Position numbers and translations under genes: made by a program. The notes under the pieces were generated by a model that was not told the origin of the DNA, made no database searches, and saw nothing but the letters and a program-made list of their open reading frames with translations. Of a DNA stretch of 64,000 nucleotides, positions 56,101-64,000 are shown piece by piece. Each line of letters opens with the position of its first letter. The first letter of the stretch is position 1. The DNA is from Astropecten irregularis (taxonomy: Eukaryota; Echinodermata; Asteroidea; Paxillosida; Astropectinidae): positions 16,723,217 to 16,787,216 of the forward strand of contig OZ020246.1 in assembly GCA_963971285.1 (NCBI GenBank). The letters are read 5' to 3'.

Positions 56101-59100
56101 AATTCAAATCCATCTTATGTCACTACCAATTTACCTGTTCCCAAATTTAAATTAAACCCAGGGCTTTGACCCACTCCCTTGCGAACCTCAAGCAAAATGT
56201 GCCCCAAACTTTGTGTTCAGTCTATTGAAAATTGTTTTTCTTAGCTGCGTTAACACCAACATAATGAAGCCAGGCTCTAAACCAAATATTTGGAGGCTTT
56301 GACAAACCTCGGCTCTGGCTCAGACTCTGGCTTCGTCTATATGCTGAAAATATAGGTTGTGATTTTTCATTGAAGCTTAAGCTCTGTTTTCCTTTTCAAA
56401 CCAGAGAATCAACTTCTGAACCACAGCCAAAAGCCTCATCTGTTATTTTAGAATTGATTCAAGAAATGGAGGCAAAGCCAGAGCCGGAGCCGGGGTTTCG
56501 GAAAAGGCCCTTGGACATATAAATACCTTAAGGCCCTTGATTTCAGCTTTGAGTTTGGTGATGGTGCTCTCCGCTGTGACCGCCCTTTCCTGCAAGCAAA
56601 CAAGTCGAGAATAATTCAGTTTTAAATAAGTTAATGTTAATTAAGTTAATTTAAATAAGTTAATAATGCTAAAATAGTCATCTCAAAATCATGTTCGGCA
56701 AGAACGTTGACCACAGAGAATACCAGATACTTCCTTTTGGCTGAATGAAGATACCACATAACACTATCTTCAGGAATACACTAAAAGCCCATATACAGTA
56801 CCCAATAGAAAAAAGGAATTTCCTTTAAATGAACTTACCACGGCCGTTAAAATACAAAGGTAAAAAATATTGACCCCAAAGAACTGATACAGTTCTGACA
56901 CAAAGAAGGCAAATTGTGGTAACATAATGTATACGACCCATTCAACGTCATTATGTGCGTACTTAACCAATGGCATAAACGCAAATTTATGCTGTGGTAC
57001 TCCAGTTTTTGTAAAGAGAAGTACTTGCACTCGTACTCGTACTCGCAAGAAAAGCACTTGCACTTGTACTCGACTACTCGTACTCGAAAGATAAGTACTT
57101 GCACTCGTACTCATACTCGGAAGTACTGAGTACTTGTACTCGGAAACCAGTTCTTGTACTCAGCTGGCAAAGTACTCGACCTGTCTTGGTACTCAACAGT
57201 CAAAGTACTCAGCAGTACTTGTTACTGGAAAAATACTGGACTACAACACTGGTTTTTAAGCATGAGAGACAGCAGACACGATAATGTGTGTTTACCGTTG
57301 TTCTCTTTAAGTTGGCTTCCACGTGATGGACCATGGTCTCTAGGGTTTTAGCATCCTCAACCTCACGGTCCCTAAGTCGTCTCATCTCAACCTCCATCCC
57401 ATCGATTCTGAATAAGTCAAACACAAAACACAAAAATATAAATCAGTCCTGCATACATACACACACACTGTTCACACAGCAGTGTGGCACTCCATGGAAC
57501 CATTCCACTTATCCAGATAATCACAGAATTTATCTCGCCAAGTCAACTTTTGGAATAGTAATTGTCTCAATACTGTAATTATCTCATCAAGATGACTTTG
57601 AGTGAAAAAGAGAAGTCGACAAATTCTGATAATTTATCTGGCTAAATCGACGAAGTGCATCTAAAAAGTTGTCTTATCCTGATGATAAATTTCAGTTTTA
57701 GTAAATCGACTTTCATGAATATTGCAAATAACGTTTGCCCCGTCACCGACGTGATAATTTATCCAAAAGTAGTTTTTGCAAGATAAGTCAATTCCGTTCT
57801 TTTAGTAAGTCGTCTTGGCGAGATAAATTATCCGGATATGTTAATTTTGTTATTTCATAAAAGTCAACTCGCATAGATAAATTATCTCAAAAAGTAGACT
57901 TTTAGGGATTAATCAGTCGACTTAGCGAGGTAAATTATGAGGTTATCTGGATAAGTGAAATGGCACTCGTGGAGCTCAGTAGCAAAGTGATGTACAAGCA
58001 CGTAAAAAATTTGAACGGGATTGTCATGCTGTCTTACATGTTGTGAAACAGTTTGCAGGAAACATGTTCAAAAGCTGCTTGTATTCCATACTAACAGCAG
58101 CCAGTACTTAAAGTGAGCATGTAGGATTTGCAAGGCCTCTAAGATAAAAATTATTGAGTTTGAGACAGAAAATGGACTCAACAGTTCGTAAACAGTGCAA
58201 ACAGTCACCATGGGAAATCTTGGTTCATCAGATGCTGGGTTTTCAAGTAAATCACGATTTAGTGTCTTTTCCAAAGATCGTTCGTCCGAACAATTTTTGG
58301 AACAAACATAAAGTAAACTATTCTTCATGTTTTATAAGAAAAATTGAGTCGGGTTTTTCGCTATTTTCTCGTGACTCAGATGTCCGATTGAGCTAAAATT
58401 TTCACAGGTTTATAATTTCATGTACATGGTTGATCAGACAAAGTATGAGTGCTGTCCTGTGACCTTTACCAATCATGTATTATACCTTTAAATCAGAGAC
58501 TGATCTATAGGATTGATCACAGCAGTTTGATGGTTGATCTGTTAATAGCCATATCCTGGATCACAAATTTGCCGTGAAGGCATTAAGTCTTAAAACTTCC
58601 AACAATCCATCTGTCAAATTCACAGTATTAAACTAGCATCTTCCTACAAGTGGTGCTGCCCTTATTGTGGCCAATTCACTTAAAAATACATTAAGTAACC
58701 CCACCCTCATATAGGAAGAAAAAAAAAAAAAAACATGGTAGCAAAATTGTCTTTGTTATCATACTTTGGTTAAGTTGATAGAACAGATTTGTCATGGAAT
58801 AAAAACAAACCTGTGAAATTTTCAGCTCAATTGATCATTGGAAACAATAGAAAACAGCGAAAAAACCGTTGCAAATCGTTATGCACAATTGTGAGGTAAT
58901 TGTACTTGTGAGGTTTTGATCTCGGTGATCAAAACTGTTTTCGGTTTTTTAGTTTGACTAATTTCTGGATAAATACAGTCTAAACATACCATTACAATTT
59001 CCCCCCCCCCCTGAAATGGTGTATTTATCCTGAAATTAGTAAAACAAAGACCGCAAACAGTTTTGATCTCTGGGTAAGATCAAAACCATTCTTTATGTTT

Positions 59101-60313
59101 CATAAGACAAACTGAGTTGGATTTTGATATTTTCTGGTGACTTGGATGTCCGATTGAGCTCAAATTTTCAAAGGTTTATTATCTCATGTACATGCTGGAT
59201 TGTGTGAGTGCAGCTCTTTGACTTTAACCAATCATGTATTGTACCTTTAAGGCTGATTTGTAAGAGTACAAAGAATTGTGTATTTTGGACTTACTTTCTG
59301 GCATCTTTCTCCACTGCCTTCTTGGCATCAGCAAGCTCCTGTTTCAGATGCCGATTGTTGCTCCGTAGTCTGGTGACTTCAGTCTGTAGTTCCTCCACAG
59401 TCTGTGGCATCCACTGATTGGCGTCATTCCCAAAGGCATCAGTCTTTGCCTCGCCATTGGCTTTGGCAAAGAACTCTGTGGATTTGTTCTCACTCTGCCC
59501 GTTGGCATGAGATTTGGAATTCTGGTAGACATCGTGGCCATTCTCGGCAGCAACAGCGTGAATGATCTCGGGAACTGACTGGGTGGTTTCCCTTTTGGCC
59601 GGTGGATCTGGGATTTTCTTGGGGAGCTTCTTGCGTTGGCCATGGGACTGGGCACGGAGCCGTTCCCGTCCGTGTTTGGGCTCCAACGAAGACACATCTA
59701 CCTCCGTGCCATTCACAGAGAGGTTTGGTACTGATGTCGGGGAGGTGGACATAGAGGGTGGGCTGAGGGTCTCCTGGGAGTGAGCGGTAGCATCCATGTA
59801 GTCCACCACAAGCTGGCTCTTGGTGTTGCCCTGCTTGTTAGTGGGGATCGCTTTGTGCTTCCTCGGGCCGTGGCCGTGGGTGTGAGCCCTGGCCCTCTCC
59901 CTGCCGTGCTTCCGATCAGCCGGCTTGGGAGGCCCGTTGCCCATGTTGGTGCCGGTGTTGCTCCGGATTGTTCTCTCTCTTGGCTCGCTGTCATCATCCT
60001 TGGTTGCATAGTCGTATATAAAGTCCACGAACTCAGCGCCACGGGCCGCATTTTCTGTGGCCGTGGCCGTGATTGGAGTGGCAGTGACGGGATTGCCAGG
60101 AGAGCCAGTCATGGGATGATTGGCATAATCTGGACTGGAGCCGTGGTGGCCGTGAGGGGGAATAGGAGGCACTGGGTTGATGGCGCTCTGAGCTGATCGA
60201 TGGGCTTTCCCTCTAGAGCGACTTGGGATGCCGCTACTAGTTGCTCTTCTCTGAGATGACTTTGTCTCAGGTGAACTGCTCCCATTGGGCCCCTGACTTG
60301 CCTGATTCCCCAT
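53132..60313 (-). CDS. ENTR1: ENTR1/SDCCAG3-like endosome-associated trafficking regulator
   Basis: Five coding exons on the - strand: 60313-59295 (exon continues to about 60325), 57407-57296, 56589-56527, 54476-54343 and 53234-53132. All have GT-AG sites and phases that close; the product is 476 residues against about 435 for human ENTR1. The first two-thirds is a low-complexity Ser/Pro/His/Lys-rich region with two similar KHGRERxRA(H/Q) motifs. A coiled coil starts near TVEELQTEVTRLRSNNRHLK and runs to the end. LETMVHHVEANL, ERAVTAES and GVEALKLLAETLACIDRISEV line up with the conserved ENTR1 C-terminal blocks. ENTR1 works on early and recycling endosomes with retromer, and in cytokinesis and ciliogenesis; I infer the same here. 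MGNQAS at the start fits an N-myristoylation consensus. A splice acceptor just upstream implies at least one more 5' exon, not located. Confidence 0.85.
54611..55239. mobile_element. Large foldback element in the last ENTR1-like intron
   Basis: The left end GATTTGTCACGGAATACAAA continues CAATTTTCAGCTCAATTGATCATTGG, and the right end is its reverse complement (CCTTGACAAATC), 629 bp apart. Internal words (GGATAAATACAGCATTTC, TTACCAATGTTGTACATGCC, CTGCCTGAAATGTTG) recur in partial copies across the window. The arrangement suggests a palindromic non-autonomous element that is the source of the dispersed family. No coding capacity was recognised. Confidence 0.6.
55348..55456. mobile_element. Palindromic element, copy 2 (internally deleted)
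   Basis: Starts CAATGGGAGACTT and ends GACCGGTTCTCCAAAGTCTC then CCATT, like the element at 51679, but the left arm lacks about 35 bp. It lies in the intron between the third and fourth coding exons. Confidence 0.65.
55895..56073. mobile_element. 179-bp inverted-repeat element
   Basis: Outer ends GTAAGGCTTGC and GCAAGCCTTAC are inverted, and inner arms GGTGTGTGGTCCTGAGAA and TTCTCAGGACCACACACC are a perfect inverted pair. Intronic, non-coding. Confidence 0.6.
56275..56512. mobile_element. Degenerate inverted-repeat element
   Basis: The left part GGAGGCTTTG, ACCTCGGCTCTGGCTC and CTGGCTTCG is inverted relative to the right part GGAGGCAAAGCCAGAGCCGG then GGGTTTCGG. The arms are imperfect. It lies just beyond the donor side of the 63-bp exon, in the intron between the third and fourth coding exons. 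Confidence 0.4.
57018..57235. repeat. Degenerate (GTACTC)n / (GTACTT)n simple repeat
   Basis: Repeated GTACTTGCACTCGTACTC-like words fill about 215 bp of the intron between the second and third coding exons of the ENTR1-like gene. Short open frames across it on both strands are artefacts of the repeat. Confidence 0.75.
57486..57970. mobile_element. ~485-bp inverted-repeat element with internal sub-repeats
   Basis: The left end GGCACTCC...CCACTTATCCAGATAATC and the right end ATCTGGATAAGTGAAATGGC are inverted. The interior contains several imperfect copies of a unit resembling AAGTCGACTTGGCGAGATAA. It sits in the first ENTR1-like coding intron, about 80 bp from the second coding exon. Confidence 0.6.
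58290..58500. repeat. Dispersed repeat family fragment
   Basis: Words CATAAAGTAAACTATTCTTC, GACTCAGATGTCCGATTGAG, AAATTTTCACAGGTTTATAA and CAGACAAAGTATGAGTGCTG follow the same order as at 29330-29455 and 59095-59250. Intronic, non-coding. Confidence 0.55.
58785..59250. mobile_element. Foldback family member near the first ENTR1-like donor site
   Basis: Starts GATTTGTCATGGAATAAAAA with AATTTTCAGCTCAATTGATC as at 54611, and reads in inverted orientation toward CCGATTGAGCTCAAATTTTC at 59150. A poly-C run lies near 58999. It ends about 45 bp from the donor of the first coding exon. Non-coding. Confidence 0.55.
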
Positions 60314-60425
60314 ATCCAGATATGTCTGCACAGACAAAACACAAGCAACAAAACCTTTGAGAATTTAACATCAATCATCAGTACACAAATCAAGATAATA
60401 CATTGGAACACATTGGAACACCGCT

Positions 60426-60803
60426 ATGCTGGCTCAGGTGGGATTCGAACCCATGACCTCCAGCTTACTGGTGCAGATGCCATACCACTAGGCCACCAAG
60501 CTAGCTGGGGTCAGCGGGGTGAATTGGATCCAATATCGCGGCGGGTACCGCAGTAAATTATGAATATTAAATGATTTGGTCTGAGTATACAGTGCTCATC
60601 CACGTCGGTGAAGGGCAAGCCTAATTTGCATATTATCTATTTCCCGACCAAATCATTTAATATTCATGATTTACTGCGGTACCCGCAGTGATATTGGATT
60701 TGATTCATCCCGCTGACCCCAGCTAGCTCGGTGGCCTATAGCAGTATGGCATCTGCACTAGTAAGCAGGAGGTCGTGGGTCCGAATTCCACCTGAGCCAG
60801 CAT
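60426..60803. mobile_element. 378-bp foldback element whose arms contain tRNA-like promoters
   Basis: Arms of roughly 150 bp are inverted: ATGCTGGCTCAGGTGGGATT at the left matches the reverse complement at the right end. Each arm, read outward, contains a TGGCCTAGTGG-like A box and a GGTTCGAATCC (right arm GGGTCCGAATTCC) B box, as in tRNA-derived SINEs. The central segment GAGTATACAGTGCTCATCCA is repeated once more outside the right arm at 60833-60890. No tRNA cloverleaf could be completed. Confidence 0.7.
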
Positions 60804-60889
60804 GTGATTTTTTCACATGCTCTCACAAGCACTGAGTATGCAGTGCTCATCCACGTCGATGAACGGCAAGCCTAATTTTGCATATTGTT

Positions 60890-61789
60890 CACTATAACGA
60901 ACTACCATTATAACGAACAATTTCTGTGCATTCCACTGTACACAAATCCCACCAGATGTTACTAGTGGGTTTCAGTGATTAGGGATATTGCATACTGTTA
61001 CACACATTTTTGCAACTTTTAAAATACAAAATTTGCAGCAAATTCTCAGAGTATGTTCTCACGAGGCCTTACACCATACAAGTTGTAAATGATGTACAAC
61101 GTTGTCCGAACATCTGGGAAACTATAGCTTTCGCTAGGGGCCGTATTCTATAAATATCTCGAATGTGGAGTCCTATCTTGACAGTTCTAAGGCTAAGATG
61201 GATCACAAAATGCTGATCAATCTTTTTTGCTATAAAGTAAAGTGCTACATGTATGTCACAATACAAGTTACTATGGCAGCACCAATGACTAAATCTAAAA
61301 GATGGATCGTAGAGCTTTGTGAAATCAATCACAGATGTGCAGTTTGGGTGTGTAAATAATGTAACCAACAATTTGCCATCTAAAGAGCCATAAAAGGCCT
61401 CCAACTGCATTACAGTGAAAACAAAAGGTTGCTGTTGGTGGCAAACAGGTAATGGCAGCTTCTTTTTTACAGACTTAGTTAATGCATTCATCTTTACATT
61501 TTATGTACAAATGACAAATTATCAAAAAGTCACAACAGTCACCACATTGTTAACCCAATGCAAGTGCACATTCATATGTGACCGACAGACGTTTAACAGG
61601 CTGCTGTGCCATAAAGGCCCACAATAGGCAACAAAAAATATCTTTCATAAACTGTTTCTTAGGTTGCAGCATTGCTAATGCTGCGCATATCTTTATGATC
61701 CTTGGGATATAGCAGTATGTGAGTGGTTTCATGGCTTCTGACTGCCAAACGAACAAAGATAATTGACTATTAGGGATACCACTAAAATA
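60890..61789. other. Intergenic or 5'-side DNA of the ENTR1-like gene
   Basis: About 900 bp with a - strand open frame of 140 codons at 61069-61491 that lacks any recognised domain and starts no convincing exon. The upstream non-coding exon(s) of the ENTR1-like gene could lie here, but I cannot place them. Confidence 0.4.
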
Positions 61790-61790
61790 G

Positions 61791-61863
61791 GGCTGGGTAG
61801 CTCAGTTGGTAAGAGCGCCTGCAATGTGTTATGGAGGCTGCTGATTCGAATCCTACTCCAGTC
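61791..61863 (+). pseudogene. tRNA-like sequence (pseudo-tRNA or SINE head)
   Basis: GGCTGGGTAGCTCAGTTGGT then AAGAGCGCC is a good tRNA 5' half with D-arm and A box, and GATTCGAATCC is a B box about 45 bases on. The T-stem does not pair, and the anticodon stem is irregular, so an active tRNA is unlikely. No CCA is expected in nuclear DNA. Confidence 0.55.
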
Positions 61864-62369
61864 AAATTTTTGTTGTACACTTCCCAATGGCTAAAAATAT
61901 CTTTTGGCGTGAATATCAAGCTCAGAAGATTGTTTGCTGTTCTTTGAGGCTACTCTTTGCTCAGCCTTGTCAGGTTATCTCAAAGAGATGACTGCAAGAT
62001 CAGAGAGGACCTTTAGCCTTCACTCCCTTAAAAATGATATCAAGATAAATTCTCAATCCACATCCAAAATGGGACAGATTCTTGTACACATAAAAGCCAG
62101 AATTCCATAATTTCTCCAGTTGTACCAGAGTGGCACATAACAGACAGAGAAAGATGGAGATCCAAGATGACCAGCATCCTGCTAGAAGCAGATGACACCT
62201 GATGATGTTCAGAGTTACAGAATCTCCTCAAGCGCATAGAAGGAGGTCATGAACCCAGATCCTGGCCTACTGCCTTTGGTCTTTCACTTCCCGAGGATGC
62301 TTTTCCAAAATTGCAAGGCTTTGGGGTGGAGGTGAATATCTATGGATCAGAATGCTGGCGCATGACTTG
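61864..62369. other. Intergenic stretch, no gene seen
   Basis: Lies between the tRNA-like sequence and the LINE remnant. Some of it may be decayed LINE sequence upstream of 62370, but I could not align it by eye. Confidence 0.4.
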
Positions 62370-62395
62370 AAAGGATGTCTTATAGTTGTCCTTCC

Positions 62396-62686
62396 ATCAC
62401 AGGGATATTCTAACCCAGGAGAATTTCAAACAAAGACCTGCTCACTTGGTGAAATCAAGAGAGCATGGACACCTGAATGTTCATCGTCATAACCTGCAGA
62501 CGATGGCGATAGATAGGACACGTTCTTCACAAAGACCTGAAGACCATACCGAGGATGGCAGTTGTTCAGTGGAAGCTGGAAGGACGCATGAAGCGAGGAC
62601 ACCCCAAGAGCACCTGGCAGAGGACAGTAGAGAAGGAAGCAGCAGCCATGGGCCAGTCATGGGACACCCTGAGGAACTTTGTTTCA
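62396..62686 (+). pseudogene. Degenerate RTE/CR1-like LINE reverse-transcriptase C-terminus
   Basis: Reading through frame changes, RRISNKDLLTW (then a stop), GHVLHKDLKTIPRMAVVQW, KLEGRMKRGHPKSTWQRT and VEKEAAAMGQSWDTLRNF resemble the post-polymerase tail of non-LTR retrotransposons (pattern RISN-x-L, GHVLR, KRGRPK-x-TWRRT). In-frame stops show it is dead. The tail may continue after the element at 62687-62830 as QWRRSYFAVL near 62840. Confidence 0.6.
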
Positions 62687-62830
62687 GGGGTCGATTTCAC
62701 CAAACTCATCGTAACTTACTATCAATCGTAGCTAGGACTCATGATGCATTGCAGCCTTAAGTAGGATATGATGGGTTATCCTTCATAACTCAATTTATGA
62801 TCGAACGCAGGCCTTCGTGAAATCAACCCC
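62687..62830. mobile_element. Inverted-repeat element with GGGGTCGATTTCA ends, copy 2
   Basis: The left end GGGGTCGATTTCACCAAACT and the right end GTGAAATCAACCCC are inverted, with AACTTACTATCAATCGTAG inside, as at 27244. It interrupts the LINE remnant, so it is younger than that remnant. No clear target duplication. Confidence 0.6.
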
Positions 62831-63299
62831 AACACTGCCAGTGGCGGAGGAGCTACTTTGCTGTCCTATTTTCCAATTGGCAAGATGCCCAGAGAGTGAT
62901 TGGAGAGAACATACTTACATGTAGCAGTCCCGATGGAGTTCTGCTGGTCAGTTTAAGTCAACAGGTGGACATAGTGGATGACATAGAGCGAGACAATTCA
63001 AACCATCCCGTTGTGGCCATGGCCAAGACAGAGTGCCATCCCTGCCAGTCACCGCACGGTCAAATGGCTTCAGGGTATTAGGTAATTATGACTGAGACAT
63101 TTCATTGGTTAATTGGTCAAGACCTGGTAATCCAGCGTGTTATAAAATGTCAGTTTATGTGTGACCCCTGAGGGCAAATTAAATCTCCAATTAAAGGTCT
63201 GTGGCCAATTTTATTGCAAGCTGCTTAAGCACCAAAATCAGCATGCCAGTCAAAACTCCTTGTGAATGTAATGCTCAGCAAACAATGGCTGAATACCAC
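62831..63299. other. Intergenic stretch after the LINE remnant
   Basis: After a possible short LINE continuation to about 62900, no further coding, RNA or repeat structure was recognised. Confidence 0.4.
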
Positions 63300-63309
63300 C
63301 CAGGATTTT

Positions 63310-63500
63310 GTCTTATAGGGGGGGGGGCTCAAAGAAAAACAACGCACAACAAACATTTTGTGACTCCCCCATCCTCCTCCTCCTCTCCCTTTTCCTCTTC
63401 CCCATTTTTCCCCCATTTTTTTTTTCAGGGACCCACTTGGGGGGGGGGTCTCAAGAACCCCGAGCCCGGCTCCCCCTCCCCCCTTGGGTGCGCCACTGCT
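63310..63500. mobile_element. G/C-run element related to the CAGTGGCG family
   Basis: The right end GGTGCGCCACTG is the inverse of CAGTGGCGCACC, matching the end style of the element in UGT gene 5. Poly-G at 63319 and 63442 and poly-C/CT runs between them mirror that element's composition. The left end is degraded, so only a partial copy is supported. Confidence 0.4.
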
Positions 63501-64000
63501 GATACAAGTCAAAAGCAGTAAACATCACATGAACATTTGGTTGGTATTCCTGTTTGATCGAGGACGACTTTTCATGCTGAAGCAATTTTTGTGCTATATA
63601 GTACCATGGACCTTATAAATCGAAGAAAGCAATAAAAAAAAAGCAGGATGTGCGCAAAAGGACAAGATCGAAAAGGCTATAGTGTGAAAAGGCCTTAATA
63701 ATACAAGTACATCGCATAAGTGATAGGGCCCTCTGAGTGGCATTCATTTGAGTCTATGCGATCAGTGATCACCCCATGAACCTGTAACATCCATCACAAG
63801 CACCCCTGTATAATGAGCTCGCACGACGAGCGGATGATGACTCCCATGACTGAGATCATTCAGCAATACTCAGGATGAGTGTTTGGAAATACATGAAGTC
63901 CAGATGTTGCATAAATCTTTCGCTCTTGATGAGATTGAGGTTGAATAGGTACTCATTGGAACAACCTAGTCTACCCTGGGAAAGAAGCTCTTACTAGATT
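63501..64000. other. Intergenic stretch at the window edge
   Basis: No open frame, RNA gene or repeat that I can support. Confidence 0.4.

Noticed and set aside
61069..61491. A 140-codon - strand open frame
   Set aside because: No recognisable domain, no splice or start context, and it lies in repeat-like sequence near GGGCCGTATTCTATAAA.
61791..61863. Functional tRNA gene
   Set aside because: A and B boxes are present, but the T-stem does not pair and the anticodon arm is irregular.

Overview
The window looks like nuclear DNA from a marine invertebrate, most likely an echinoderm or a close relative. It has intron-bearing genes with GT-AG splice sites, no operons, a high load of short inverted-repeat elements, recurring AGGCCTA words, and a recent tandem gene family. 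The species call is inference; no marker gene fixes it. The only protein-coding loci I can support are five tandem UDP-glycosyltransferase (UGT) genes on the + strand and one ENTR1/SDCCAG3-like coiled-coil gene on the - strand.

Layout. 1-13.9 kb is a composite repeat: arrays of a 23-bp purine-rich minisatellite alternate with a spacer of about 400 bp, organised into larger duplications including a nearly exact 3,534-bp tandem duplication. Each copy of that unit carries the same 5'-truncated non-LTR retrotransposon tail. 13.9-18.75 kb is a 54-bp satellite of about 88 units with local 3- and 4-unit higher-order patterns. 18.75-19.9 kb is mostly single-copy and holds a TA-flanked inverted-repeat element. 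19.9-21.17 kb is a third tandem array, a 16-bp unit that becomes a 53-bp compound unit. 21.2-23.9 kb is non-coding, with two small inverted-repeat elements that have clear target duplications, followed by the upstream flank of the first UGT gene.

The UGT genes lie at 23.94-27.16, 31.66-34.57, 36.89-39.60, 42.00-44.52 and 46.53-49.47 kb. All have five coding exons with the same splice phases and predict intact proteins of 595, 597, 598, 603 and 603 residues. Each has a signal peptide, an unusual Ser/Asp/Glu-rich linker, an acceptor domain with the Ser-His motif, a UGT signature and a C-terminal membrane anchor. They should act as ER-lumenal type-I membrane enzymes conjugating sugar to small lipophilic molecules. 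Gene 3 is a mosaic, with a 5' half like genes 4/5 and a 3' half like genes 1/2.

49.5-53.1 kb is intergenic and rich in mobile elements. The ENTR1-like gene runs leftward from 60.31 to 53.13 kb in five coding exons (476 residues) and ends in the diagnostic ENTR1 C-terminus. A broken copy of its last exon sits between UGT genes 1 and 2, showing that a UGT gene, its 3' flank and the end of ENTR1 were once duplicated together. 60.4-64 kb holds a large tRNA-like foldback element, a tRNA-like pseudogene, a decayed LINE interrupted by another element, and otherwise nothing I can call a gene.
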